Source: Comamonadaceae bacterium (lineage in GTDB: Bacteria; Pseudomonadota; Gammaproteobacteria; Burkholderiales; Burkholderiaceae_C). From it: a stretch of DNA of 64,000 bases. Of the stretch, positions 48,672-57,220 are shown one piece after another. Positions within the stretch are counted from its first letter, which is position 1. The number at the start of each line of letters is the position of its first letter. A program made the translations under genes and the position numbers. The notes under the pieces are model-generated. The model saw nothing but the letters and a program-made list of their open reading frames with translations. It was not told the DNA's origin and searched no databases. The stretch covers positions 1-64,000 of the forward strand of contig CANJQN010000007.1 in assembly GCA_947476465.1 (NCBI GenBank), read 5' to 3'.

Positions 48672-49327
48672 GGGTGCCTCCGCTGGGCGCCCGGGGCGGG
48701 GGTCTTGGGCTGGTGGTCGCACCAGCGGGCCACCGCGCATTCCCAACAGCGGGGCGTGCGGGCCACGCACACATAGCGCCCGTGCAGGATCAGCCAGTGG
48801 TGCGCGTCGACAAGATAGGCCGGCGGCACGCGCTGGAGCAGACCGGTCTCGACCGTCAGCGGGTTCTTGCCAGGCGCCAGGCCCGTGCGATTGCTCACGC
48901 GAAAGATGTGCGTGTCCACCGCCATGGTCGCTTCGCCGAAGGCCGTGTTCAGCACCACGTTGGCGGTCTTGCGGCCGACGCCGGGCAGGGCCTCCAGCGC
49001 TTCTCGCGTGCGCGGCACCTGGCCGGCATGGCGCTCGACCAGGAGGCGGCAGGTCTCGAACAGGTTGCGCGCCTTGGTGCGGTACAGGCCGATGGTCTTG
49101 ATGCTGTCTTGCAGACGCGGCAGGCCCAGATCGAGCATGGCCGCAGGCGTTGGAGCGAGCGGAAACAGCCGGCGCGTGGCCTTGTTGACGCCCACGTCGG
49201 TCGCCTGCGCGGACAGCAGCACCGCCGCCAGCAGCTCGAACACACTGGTGTATTCCAGCTCGGTCACCGGAGTGGGATTGGCCGCCTTGAGCGTGGCGAA
49301 GAAGGGTTCGATGTCCTGCGCTGTCAT
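48668..49327 (-). CDS. nth: Endonuclease III
   Basis: The 219-residue DNA glycosylase/AP lyase repairs oxidised pyrimidines. The helix-hairpin-helix [12 protein letters not shown] contains the catalytic Lys. The catalytic Asp is in [10 protein letters not shown], and the 4Fe-4S cluster has the C-x6-C-x2-C-x5-C pattern ([17 protein letters not shown]). The ATG at 49327 gives the usual N-terminus; an earlier in-frame ATG adds 24 unrelated residues. It lies upstream of crcB on the minus strand, divergent from the gamma-glutamyltransferase gene. Confidence 0.95.
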   Translation of the reverse strand: MTAQDIEPFFATLKAANPTPVTELEYTSVFELLAAVLLSAQATDVGVNKATRRLFPLAPTPAAMLDLGLPRLQDSIKTIGLYRTKARNLFETCRLLVERHAGQVPRTREALEALPGVGRKTANVVLNTAFGEATMAVDTHIFRVSNRTGLAPGKNPLTVETGLLQRVPPAYLVDAHHWLILHGRYVCVARTPRCWECAVARWCDHQPKTPAPGAQRRHP

Positions 49328-49379
49328 GGGCCGGGAGTGTAGTTGCCTGGTCCCATAATCGATGAAGGACCCGCACACC

Positions 49380-50990
49380 ATGCACTTTGACTTCCGCAAT
49401 CCCTACCCCAGCACGCGCCTGCCGGTGTTCGCCCGCAACGCCGTGGCCACCTCGCACCCGCTGGCCGCGCAGGCCGGTTTGCGCATGTTGTGGAAGGGGG
49501 GCAATGCGGTCGATGCCGCCATCGCCGCCGCGGCTGCCATGACGATCTGCGAGCCAGTGAGCAACGGCCTGGGCAGCGACGCTTTCGCCATCGTCTGGGA
49601 CGGGCGCCAGTTGCACGGGCTCAATGCTTCGGGCCGCGCGCCCGCCGCCTGGACGGCCGGGTACTTTCACGGCCGCTACGGCGGCGGCGCGCGCACACCG
49701 CCCAAGCGCGGCATCGATTCGGTGACAGTGCCTGGCGCGGTCGCCGGCTGGGTGGCGCTGTCCGAGCGGTTTGGCTCGCTGCCGTTCGCCGACCTGCTGG
49801 AGCCGGCCATCGAGATCGCCGAGCGCGGCTACCTGATGCCGGTGGTGGTGCAGCAGAAATGGGCCGCCGCCGCGCCCGAGCTCGGATCGCTGCCCGGCTT
49901 TGCGCAAGCCTTTCTGCCCTGGGGGCGCGCGCCCCAGGTCGGCGAGCTGTTCCAGTTCAAGGCCGCCGCGCGCGGTTTGCGGGCCATTGCCACCAGCAAG
50001 GGCGCGGCCTTCTACGGCGGCGAGATCGCCCAGGCCGTCGAGCGCTTCGCGGTCGAGCACGGTGGCAGCCTCACGGCGGCCGATTTCGCGGCCTATCGGC
50101 CCGAGTGGGTTACGCCGATCAGCCGCGACTACCGCGGCTACACCTTGCACGAGATTCCGCCCAATGGTCAGGGCATCGCGGCGCTGATGGCACTGGGCAT
50201 CCTTGAGAAATTCGATATGTCGGCGCTGCCGGTGGACAGCGCCGCTTCGCAGCACCTGCAGATCGAGGCCATGAAGCTGGCCTTCGCCGACGTCTATCGC
50301 TTTGTGGCCGAACCCGCCAGCATGGAGGTGACGGCGCAGCAGCTGCTCGACGACAGCTACCTGGCCAGCCGCGCGCGCCTGATCGATGCGCGCCGGGCGC
50401 AGGACTTCGGTGCGGGCAATCCGGTCAAGGGGGGCACCATTTATCTCACCGCCGCCGACCAGAGCGGCATGATGGTCAGCTTCATCCAGAGCAACTACAT
50501 GGGCTTCGGCTCCGGCTGCGTCGAGCCGCACTACGGCATCAGCCTGCAAAACCGCGGCCATGGCTTTGGCCTGCTGCCGGGCGCCAACCAGGTGGCGCCG
50601 GGCAAGCGCCCCTTCCACACCATCATCCCCGCCTTCCTCACGCAGGGTGGTCAACCGGTCATGAGCTTTGGCGTGATGGGCGCCAACATGCAGCCGCAGG
50701 GGCATCTGCAGACCGTGGTGCGCATGGTCGACTACGCCCAGAACCCGCAGGCCGCATGCGACGCGCCGCGCTGGCGCTTCAACGCCGGTCTTGAGATCAA
50801 CGTCGAGCACCAGATGGACAAGGCCGTCGTGCGGGCGCTGGCCGAGCGCGGGCACCGGGTGGAAGTGATCGAAGACAACTACCAGGACTTCGGCGCCGGC
50901 CAGTTCATCTGGCGTGCCGGCGACCCGGCGGTCCACGGCTATGTGTGCGCCAGCGACGCGCGGCGCGACGGCCTGGTGGCCGGGTTCTGA
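49380..50990 (+). CDS. Gamma-glutamyltransferase-family protein
   Basis: The protein (536 residues) is an Ntn-hydrolase of the GGT family, usually cleaved just before its nucleophile Thr. The candidate site is [12 protein letters not shown]; the later [21 protein letters not shown] stretch is conserved. N-terminal [20 protein letters not shown] and [12 protein letters not shown] are typical. No signal peptide is apparent, which fits cytoplasmic GGT-like amidases rather than periplasmic glutathione transpeptidase. ATG at 49380 has AAGGA 10 bases upstream; one at 49362 is an alternative. Confidence 0.87.
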   Translation: MHFDFRNPYPSTRLPVFARNAVATSHPLAAQAGLRMLWKGGNAVDAAIAAAAAMTICEPVSNGLGSDAFAIVWDGRQLHGLNASGRAPAAWTAGYFHGRYGGGARTPPKRGIDSVTVPGAVAGWVALSERFGSLPFADLLEPAIEIAERGYLMPVVVQQKWAAAAPELGSLPGFAQAFLPWGRAPQVGELFQFKAAARGLRAIATSKGAAFYGGEIAQAVERFAVEHGGSLTAADFAAYRPEWVTPISRDYRGYTLHEIPPNGQGIAALMALGILEKFDMSALPVDSAASQHLQIEAMKLAFADVYRFVAEPASMEVTAQQLLDDSYLASRARLIDARRAQDFGAGNPVKGGTIYLTAADQSGMMVSFIQSNYMGFGSGCVEPHYGISLQNRGHGFGLLPGANQVAPGKRPFHTIIPAFLTQGGQPVMSFGVMGANMQPQGHLQTVVRMVDYAQNPQAACDAPRWRFNAGLEINVEHQMDKAVVRALAERGHRVEVIEDNYQDFGAGQFIWRAGDPAVHGYVCASDARRDGLVAGF

Positions 50991-50997
50991 GCCCGGG

Positions 50998-52344
50998 TCA
51001 CGGCGCCGGTTGACGCAGGGCCTGAAGGTGGCGGCGCGATTGCGCCAGCATGCCCTCGCGCACCGATTTCCACAAAGGCAGCGGAAACCCCGCTGGCAAC
51101 TGGCTGCGCACCCGTTCCAGCGAGCGCGGCGCTTCCAGGGCCAACTGCGCCAGCGCCTCCTGTGGCATGCCGGCCTCGACGGCCAGCGGCTGCCACTGCG
51201 AGGGCCCGATCCGGTTCAGGCGACGTTCGCCGCCGTCCGGGCCCAGCGGCAGGGCCAGCCGGGCGTCGTCCATGGGCAGCCGGCGCGCGCCGGGGCCGAT
51301 GATCGGCCAGGACGAGCGAATACCGTACAGCGGCGCCAGGCGCCAGCCGCCGCCACGTTCAAGAAATACGGAAAACTTCTTGGCATGCGCGCCGGTGGCA
51401 CCCAGCATCCACAGGACGAACAAGGCCTTCACAAAGACCTGCCCGTCGGCCTGAGCCCGGCGGCCCGAGCGCAGGACGCGCAGCAGGTCGCGTGCGTTTG
51501 GCGTCGCCGCGTTCGGGTCGCCACCGGGGGCGGCCAGGCCCAGGGACTGGCACAGGTCTTCCTGCGGCAGACGAACCCAGGCCGGCACCGGCGACGTGGA
51601 CGCCACCATGCGGTCGAAACGCTCCACCACCAGCACGGTGTGGTGGCCGACGTTGGCGATACCGCTCGGGGCCACGGGCAGTCCGAACCCGGCCAGCAGG
51701 CGGGCGCACAGCCACTCGTTTTCGACCGACTGGCGCATGTCGGCCCGCATGTAGCCGACCTCGCCCAGCGGCAGCTTGAGAATGTGCGTGCTGGGCATGT
51801 GGCCGCGGGCCAGCCACCAACGGTCTTGGTGCAGCAGCAGCGCCGTCTTGGGGGTTGCGCCGGCCAGCGCCACGCGCGGCAACGGCGGTGCATTGGCATG
51901 GGGCGCCTCGGAGCCTTTGAGTGCATCGAGCAAGCCCTCCATCGCGGCTGTGTCCAGCGGGTCGGCACTCGCAGCGGGCGGTTCGCCGTCGTGCGGGCAA
52001 TGCAATTGCAGTGCGCCGGCGCAGTCGTGGCCGCTGGCGCGCAGCAGCTCGAACGCGCTGGGGCCGATGGCGCCCAGTTGCGCCTGCAGGCGCTGACGCA
52101 CGCGCTCCGAGGCCGGCAGCAAGTTCTCGAAGAAGTGCCGCACCGCCTCACTGCGGTGCGGCAGGTTGCCGGGCGTGAACGGCAGGGACAGCGACAGCGG
52201 GCGAGTGGCGGCGTCCGACAGCCAGGCCGGGTCGTACTGGAAGCGGTGCTCGTCGGCCTGGACGTGCCAGCTGCCGACACGCTGGCCATTGAACCAGGCG
52301 GCCAGGCGCCCGTTGCCGGGGAAAGGGCGGCGCCCGATCACCAT
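50998..52344 (-). CDS. HipA-family protein with lost kinase residues
   Basis: The 448-residue HipA homologue aligns along its length with E. coli HipA. The catalytic Asp309 position is Gly ([10 protein letters not shown], residue 318) and Asn314 is Lys (323). The metal-binding Asp332 position is Gly ([10 protein letters not shown], 341), and Ser150 of the Gly-rich loop is Ala (VALAGATPK, 159). The ATP Lys (THILKLP) and VERFDR remain. The frame is intact. It should lack kinase activity and may act as a regulator or remnant. It overlaps its hipB gene by seven bases. Confidence 0.88.
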   Translation of the reverse strand: MVIGRRPFPGNGRLAAWFNGQRVGSWHVQADEHRFQYDPAWLSDAATRPLSLSLPFTPGNLPHRSEAVRHFFENLLPASERVRQRLQAQLGAIGPSAFELLRASGHDCAGALQLHCPHDGEPPAASADPLDTAAMEGLLDALKGSEAPHANAPPLPRVALAGATPKTALLLHQDRWWLARGHMPSTHILKLPLGEVGYMRADMRQSVENEWLCARLLAGFGLPVAPSGIANVGHHTVLVVERFDRMVASTSPVPAWVRLPQEDLCQSLGLAAPGGDPNAATPNARDLLRVLRSGRRAQADGQVFVKALFVLWMLGATGAHAKKFSVFLERGGGWRLAPLYGIRSSWPIIGPGARRLPMDDARLALPLGPDGGERRLNRIGPSQWQPLAVEAGMPQEALAQLALEAPRSLERVRSQLPAGFPLPLWKSVREGMLAQSRRHLQALRQPAP

Positions 52345-52604
52345 GTGTCGGCCCCAACGTAGGGTATGGCGGGTTCGTTCGCTTCATGGCGCGGCGGTTC
52401 GGTCAGGACGAGGTGGCCACCCAGGGCCGTCACATACCGAGCGATCTGGTCGTAGCTGGTGAGCTCGGGCGCGGCTTCGATGCGTGCCACGCGTTTCTGG
52501 CTGACGCCCAGCAGCACCCCGAGTTCTTCCTGGGTCAGGCCGCGCGCCATGCGCAGCGAGCGCAAGATGATGCGCAGCTGAAGGGGGGTGTCGACGGGGA
52601 ACAC
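52338..52604 (-). CDS. HipB-like antitoxin, XRE helix-turn-helix
   Basis: The 88-residue protein has an XRE helix-turn-helix at about residues 9-62 (LRIILRSLRMARGLTQEELG, then VSQKRVARIEA). The start is GTG at 52604 with an AGAGGA site upstream. A perfect 20-bp palindrome in an AT-rich promoter lies 60 bases upstream (52664-52683) and is its likely operator. It overlaps the downstream hipA gene. Confidence 0.86.
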   Translation of the reverse strand: MFPVDTPLQLRIILRSLRMARGLTQEELGVLLGVSQKRVARIEAAPELTSYDQIARYVTALGGHLVLTEPPRHEANEPAIPYVGADTW

Positions 52605-52663
52605 GGGAACAATCCTCTCGTTGTGAGAGAAAAATAGTACCCAATTAAAAAGTATTAGTCAAA

Positions 52664-52683
52664 TTACTACTTATAAGTAGTAA
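52664..52683. promoter_or_regulatory. Perfect 20-bp palindrome, probable HipB operator
   Basis: TTACTACTTATAAGTAGTAA is self-complementary over its whole length. It lies in an AT-rich stretch (52630-52700) upstream of the second hipBA pair and on the other side upstream of rdgC. Confidence 0.65.
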
Positions 52684-52834
52684 AACCATTTAATTCCGTT
52701 TTGTGGCGGCGAACTCTGGCCGCGCAAGAAAGATTCTGTCACACGGTCTCTGGCTGGGCTGCGGATGCGGCGCTGCGGCAGGGCAGAATGCCCTCTCTCA
52801 TTTCATCGCGCTTTTCGCAATTCCCGTCCCTTTC

Positions 52835-53842
52835 ATGCCGCTGTTCAAGAACCTCATTGCCTACCGAATCGCCCCCGAGTGGACCGCGCCGCCAGTCGAA
52901 ACCCTTGAAGCCGAGTTGCTTCGCCTGGCCTTTCAGCCCTGCGGGCCGACCCAGGCGCTGTCGGTGGGCTGGGTGCCGACGCGCGGCGAAGACAACGCGG
53001 CCATGGTCGAGATCGTTGCCGGCCACTGGATCATGAAATTGGCCGTCGAGCGAAGAGCGGTGCCGGCTGGCGCCGTGCGCGACGAACTGGAGGTGCGCTG
53101 CAAGGCCATCGAGGCGCAGCACGGCCGCAAACCCGGACGCAAGGAGAAGTCCGAGCTCAAGGATGAGATCGTGCACAGCTTCCTGCCGCGCGCCTTCAGC
53201 AAGCGCGCCGTCCATGTGCTGTGGCTGGACACCGCCAACCGCCTGCTGCTGGTGGGCGCCTCCAGCACCCGCGCCGCCGAACCGGTGCTCAAGCAGCTGG
53301 CGGATGCGCTGGCCGAAATCCGCCATGTGCTGCCCCTGGCGCCGCTGAACACCGCTACCTCGCCCTCGGTGGCGATGGCGCAGTGGCTCACCACCCAGGA
53401 GGCGCCGGCTGGTTTCACGGTTGACCGCGACTTGGAACTCAAGAACGCGGGCGAAGAAAAATCCGTGGTCCGCTATGCCCGCCACACACTGGAGCTCGCC
53501 GAGATCGGCCAGCACATCCAGGAGGGCAAGTTGCCCACGCAGCTGGCGCTGACATGGGAGGGCAAGGTGTCGTTCGTGCTCACCGAGACCCTGGTGCTGC
53601 GCAAGCTCGATCTGCACGGAGTGGACGACAACCTGGGCAAGGACAACGGCTTCGACGCCGACGCGGCCATTGCCACCGGCGAGCTGACCCTGCTGCTGCC
53701 CGATTTGCTGGACGCACTGGGTGGCGAGATGCCCCTGGGCGTGCCTGCCGCAGCTGCGCCAGCTGGGGCGGCTGAGAAGGTCGCGGCGCAGCCCGGCGAT
53801 GGCGGCCCGGCCCCCTGGGAAGACGCGCTCGAAGCTTCGTAA
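52835..53842 (+). CDS. rdgC: Recombination-associated protein RdgC
   Basis: The 335-residue, nucleoid-associated, ring-forming DNA-binding protein limits RecA-mediated strand exchange. The N-terminus MPLFKNLIAYRI, KFQPCG/GWVPTRGE-type region, PGRKEKSELKDEIVHSFLPRAF and HVLWLDTANRLLLVGASS are typical. The C-terminal 40 residues are an Ala/Pro-rich extension. The ATG at 52835 gives the canonical N-terminus. It is divergent from hipBA copy 2 and 72 bases upstream of the aminotransferase. Confidence 0.94.
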   Translation: MPLFKNLIAYRIAPEWTAPPVETLEAELLRLAFQPCGPTQALSVGWVPTRGEDNAAMVEIVAGHWIMKLAVERRAVPAGAVRDELEVRCKAIEAQHGRKPGRKEKSELKDEIVHSFLPRAFSKRAVHVLWLDTANRLLLVGASSTRAAEPVLKQLADALAEIRHVLPLAPLNTATSPSVAMAQWLTTQEAPAGFTVDRDLELKNAGEEKSVVRYARHTLELAEIGQHIQEGKLPTQLALTWEGKVSFVLTETLVLRKLDLHGVDDNLGKDNGFDADAAIATGELTLLLPDLLDALGGEMPLGVPAAAAPAGAAEKVAAQPGDGGPAPWEDALEAS

Positions 53843-53913
53843 AACGGGTCACGCGACGGTGACCGGCGAGGCACGACACAATGTCGGTTTTCGCGTCACG
53901 TTATTTGCCCACC

Positions 53914-55110
53914 ATGCCACTGCAATTCGCCGACCGCCTCAACAACGTTGAAACCTCCGCCATCCGCGAGCTGTTCAAGCTGCTCGGCAAGCCGGGCATC
54001 ATCAGCTTTGCCGGCGGGTTCCCCGACAGCGCGATGTTCGACATCGAGGGCCTGCGCGCGGCCAGCACCAAGGCCCTGGCCGACAACCCCGGCCCGGCGC
54101 TGCAGTACGGCGCCACCGAAGGCTACGAGCCGCTGCGCGCCGAGCTGGTCGGCTTCATGCGGGCCAAGGGCATCGCCGACCTCGCGCCCGGGCAGCTGAT
54201 CGTCACCACCGGCAGCCAGCAGGCGCTGGACCTGCTGGGCAAGACCCTCGTGTCGCCCGGCGACAAGGTGATCGTCGAGGGGCCGACCTTCCTGGCCACC
54301 ATCCAATGCTTTCGCCTGTATGGCGCGCAGGTCATCAGCGCGCCGGTCGACGGCCAGGGCGTGCGGGTGGACAAGCTCGAGGCGCTGATCGCCGAGCATC
54401 GGCCCAAGTTCGTCTACCTCATCCCCACCTTCGGCAACCCCAGCGGTGCGCTGCTCTCGCTGGAGCGCCGCAAGCGGGTGCTGGAGCTGGCCGTGAAGTA
54501 CCAGACGCTGGTGGTGGAGGACGATCCTTATGGCGACCTGTACTTCAAGGACGCGCCGCCGCCCACCCTGCTGGCCCTCAGTCAGCAGGTGCCCGGCAGC
54601 CGCGACCTGGTGGCCTACTGCGGCAGCCTGAGCAAGGTGCTGAGTCCCGGCCTGCGGGTGGGTTGGCTCATCGCCCAGCCCGAGTTGCTGTCACGCGCCG
54701 TCATGTGCAAGCAGTTCAGTGACGCCCACACCAGCACCTTCGCGCAGGCCACCGCGGCCGAGTACCTCAAGGCCGGCCGCATGCCGGCCACCTTGCGCCA
54801 TGTGCGGCAGGTGTATGCGCAGCGCGCGCAGGTCATGGCCGCGGCGCTGCGGCGCGAGTTGGGTGAGGCGATCGAGTTCACCGAGCCGCAGGGCGGCTTG
54901 TTCCTGTGGGCCCGCCTGACCGGCGCGGGTGGCCGCGTGGCCGATGCGGGTGAGTTCGCCAAGCGGGCGCTGGACCAGGGTGTGGCCTTTGTACCGGGCG
55001 CGCCATTCTTTGCCGCCCACCCGGATCTGGCCAGCCTGCGCTTGAGCTTCGCCACGGCCGACGTGGCCAAGATCGAAGAGGGCATGGCCCGCCTGGGCAA
55101 GGCAATTTGA
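53914..55110 (+). CDS. PLP-dependent aminotransferase, MocR/2-aminoadipate type without HTH
   Basis: The protein (398 residues) is a fold-type I aminotransferase. The PLP Lys lies in YCGSLSKVLSPGLRVGW, and the substrate and cofactor stretches IISFAGGFPDSAMFD, QYGATEGYEPLR, TTGSQQALDLLGK and PTFGNPSG are present. It resembles 2-aminoadipate or aromatic/valine-pyruvate aminotransferases; the donor cannot be read from the sequence. I chose the ATG at 53914 because MPLQFADRLNNVETS is the natural family start; another ATG lies at 53881. Confidence 0.88.
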   Translation: MPLQFADRLNNVETSAIRELFKLLGKPGIISFAGGFPDSAMFDIEGLRAASTKALADNPGPALQYGATEGYEPLRAELVGFMRAKGIADLAPGQLIVTTGSQQALDLLGKTLVSPGDKVIVEGPTFLATIQCFRLYGAQVISAPVDGQGVRVDKLEALIAEHRPKFVYLIPTFGNPSGALLSLERRKRVLELAVKYQTLVVEDDPYGDLYFKDAPPPTLLALSQQVPGSRDLVAYCGSLSKVLSPGLRVGWLIAQPELLSRAVMCKQFSDAHTSTFAQATAAEYLKAGRMPATLRHVRQVYAQRAQVMAAALRRELGEAIEFTEPQGGLFLWARLTGAGGRVADAGEFAKRALDQGVAFVPGAPFFAAHPDLASLRLSFATADVAKIEEGMARLGKAI

Positions 55111-55125
55111 CCTGGACGCTTCGTA

Positions 55126-55246
55126 GAAGGGGTGAAGAAATCGTAGCGAGCGGCCCGAGGTTGTGCCGAGCAGCGCAGCCGCACTGCCGTACGGCGAGCA
55201 GCGCAGGTGCAAGATCGGGTCGCGCAGTAGATTTATTCACCCCTTC
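55126..55246. repeat. 121-bp imperfect palindromic repeat
   Basis: The outer arms GAAGGGGTGAA (55126-55136) and TTCACCCCTTC (55236-55246) are perfect complements. Further arms AAATC/GATTT and CGGCCCGA/TCGGGTCG extend the dyad. A direct repeat GAGCAGCGCAG (55168-55178, 55196-55206) lies in the middle around GCCGTACGGC. It lies between the aminotransferase and the methyltransferase, and it supplies the methyltransferase stop codon. It looks like a dispersed element, though only one copy is here. Confidence 0.75.
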
Positions 55247-55872
55247 GTCCATGTGAAGACCCGCACCGGTGGGACGTTCACCATCTCCCATTCCATCCGC
55301 GGGGCGCCGAGGTAGGGCCGCATGAAATCAGCCACGTGGGCGCGCACCTGGTAGGCCACGAAGCGTCCGCCGTGAGGCAGCACCCGTGCCACCGCGGCCG
55401 CGATACGGTCGGACACCTCGGGCGGCATGGTCGAAAACGGAATACCCGACACGATCGCGTCGGGCGGTGGCAGCCGGCGGCGCTCCAGGAACTCCTCCAG
55501 CTGCTGGGCACCACCGAGCTCCAGTGAAAGGCGGGGGTCATTCAGGTTGCCACTGAGGTGGCGATGGAAGCGCGCGTCGAGCTCGATAGCCAAGAGGCGT
55601 GCATCGGGCTGCATCGCGCGGAGCAGCGCCGCCGTCGTGCCACCGGTTCCGGGCCCCAGTTCCACCACAGTTGCGGCCTGCGCGATGGCCGCACTGCGCA
55701 CAAGCCGTTGTTCGAGGCGCCGCGAGCTGGGCACCACCGAGCCGACCTGGGCCGGGCTGCGCACGAAGCCCCGCAGGAACTCGGCACTGTCGCGCAAGGG
55801 GCCAGTCGGCAGAGCGCGGGCGATGGCGGCGGACCGTGAGGGCCGAGCGGCGCGAGGTGGGTTCATGGACAT
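55237..55872 (-). CDS. SAM-dependent methyltransferase (phospholipid N-methyltransferase-like)
   Basis: The protein (about 211 residues) is a class I methyltransferase: VVELGPGTGGTTAALL is motif I and LLAIELDARF is motif II. DAIVSGIPFSTMPPEVSDRI matches the PmtA-like DFVVSGLPL region, and FLRGFVRSPAQVGSVVPSS is typical of that group. PmtA enzymes methylate phosphatidylethanolamine, but other substrates are possible. The start is ATG at 55872 or 55866. The last codons fall in the palindromic repeat. Confidence 0.82.
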   Translation of the reverse strand: MSMNPPRAARPSRSAAIARALPTGPLRDSAEFLRGFVRSPAQVGSVVPSSRRLEQRLVRSAAIAQAATVVELGPGTGGTTAALLRAMQPDARLLAIELDARFHRHLSGNLNDPRLSLELGGAQQLEEFLERRRLPPPDAIVSGIPFSTMPPEVSDRIAAAVARVLPHGGRFVAYQVRAHVADFMRPYLGAPRMEWEMVNVPPVRVFTWTKG

Positions 55873-55983
55873 GGAGCGGCAAGGTGGATCAGGGTGTGGC
55901 GGAATTCTGCCCGGAAAGCGCCCATACAGGTGTGGAACGGCGGGTGGGCTTGCAATCGCGCACCCCTGCCACACATCGTATTC

Positions 55984-56430
55984 ATGAACTCACCACTGCA
56001 CGTCGTCTGCCCGCATTGCCAGGCCGTCAACCGCGTCCAGCCAGCCCAGCTGGCGCTGGCGCCGGACTGCGGCCGCTGCAAGGGCGTCCTTTTCACCGGC
56101 CATCCCCTGGCGCTGGACGAGGCCGGCTTCGATCGGCACGTCTGCCGCGGCGACCTGCCGGTGCTGGTGGACTTCTGGGCGCCATGGTGCGGACCGTGCC
56201 GCATGATGGCGCCGGCCTACGAACAGGCGGCAGCCCAGCTTGAGCCGGACATTCGGGTGGCGAAGGTGGACACCGAGCAAGCGCAGTCGCTGGGTGCGCG
56301 GCTGGGGATCCGAAGCATCCCCACCCTGGCGTTGTTCAGCCAGGGCCGTGAACTCGCCCGCCAGCCCGGTGCGATGACACGCGCGGCCGATATCGTGGCC
56401 TGGGTGCGCCAGCACGCGGCGCGGCGTTGA
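55984..56430 (+). CDS. trxC: Thioredoxin 2
   Basis: The 148-residue protein has an N-terminal zinc-binding domain (HVVCPHC and APDCGRC: two CxxC pairs) followed by a thioredoxin domain with WAPWCGPC active site and a cis-Pro in RSIPTLALF. This arrangement defines TrxC, a cytoplasmic disulfide reductase induced in E. coli by oxidative stress. It is divergent from the methyltransferase gene. Confidence 0.94.
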   Translation: MNSPLHVVCPHCQAVNRVQPAQLALAPDCGRCKGVLFTGHPLALDEAGFDRHVCRGDLPVLVDFWAPWCGPCRMMAPAYEQAAAQLEPDIRVAKVDTEQAQSLGARLGIRSIPTLALFSQGRELARQPGAMTRAADIVAWVRQHAARR

Positions 56431-56534
56431 GCGACGGCGCGCGGCCTCACACGGCGCCTGGTGTGGTGCGGCGAAGTTGATCAAACCACCGCTCGGATGT
56501 GCCTCAGAGCGTTTGGACCGCCATAATTGGTGGC

Positions 56535-57158
56535 ATGAGCCTGTTTAAGAGGATCTTCCGTGACAAGGCCAGGGCGGAGCCCTCGCAGCCCGCATCCTCG
56601 TCCGGATTCGAGGACAGCGATGGCGACTCTGTGCAAGGCGAACCCTCACGCGGCCCGGGCCGGCGGGAGGCAGTGCACATGGTGCTGCGAGAGACCATGC
56701 GACAGCACGGCATTCCGGCCGACTGGATCGAAGGGCGCACCCTGAAGCTGGTCGACCCGGTACGCGCCACCACCGGAACCTACATCACCCTGGTGATCAA
56801 GGGCGGCCAGGACCGGCTATTGACCTACGTCCCGGCATTCCAGGCGAGTTTTCGCGAAGCGATGGCTCGGTTCGATCCGCGCGTCTCCGACTGGTTGCGC
56901 GGCGTGAGCTGGGAGGTTTCCGATGCCAGCGCGGCACCGGCGGCTGCCGCCCAGTCCAAGGCCAAGGCCGCGGCCGAGCCCCCACCCAACAGCGGCTTCG
57001 ACCCCACGCCGTCGCTGATTCCGACGCCCCAGTCGCCGGCCGAAGCTGACCAACTCGAACAAGATCTGCAGGCGCTGTTCGCCATCCGTGACGCGGCGCT
57101 GCACCCGTCGGATACCCAGCCCGGCGATTTCCAGTCCACTCGCCCCGCGCCGCCCTAG
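56535..57158 (+). CDS. Hypothetical protein with conserved-looking core
   Basis: The 207-residue protein starts MSLFKRIFRDKARAEP. A core near residues 45-130 (MVLRETMRQHGIPADWIEGRT, then YITLVIKGGQDRLLTYVP) suggests a small alpha/beta domain. An Ala/Pro-rich linker leads to a C-terminal acidic helix (AEADQLEQDLQALFAIRDAA). No signal peptide or known motif is visible and I do not recognise the family. The ATG at 56535 was preferred over an upstream frame extension. Confidence 0.7.
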   Translation: MSLFKRIFRDKARAEPSQPASSSGFEDSDGDSVQGEPSRGPGRREAVHMVLRETMRQHGIPADWIEGRTLKLVDPVRATTGTYITLVIKGGQDRLLTYVPAFQASFREAMARFDPRVSDWLRGVSWEVSDASAAPAAAAQSKAKAAAEPPPNSGFDPTPSLIPTPQSPAEADQLEQDLQALFAIRDAALHPSDTQPGDFQSTRPAPP

Positions 57159-57220
57159 AACGTGGCTGACCACTGCCTGAGTGGCTTCGGCGGTGCTGGC
57201 GTTGCTATAGTCCGGCGGCC

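Noticed and set aside
48288..49360. Fluoride riboswitch for crcB
   Set aside because: crcB is translationally coupled to nth with no leader, and no riboswitch-like fold was seen upstream of nth.
48288..50936. Single minus-strand frame of 882 codons that would fuse crcB to a long N-terminal extension
   Set aside because: Only the last 127 codons are CrcB. The rest is antisense to the gamma-glutamyltransferase gene and the GTGA overlap with nth marks the true start.
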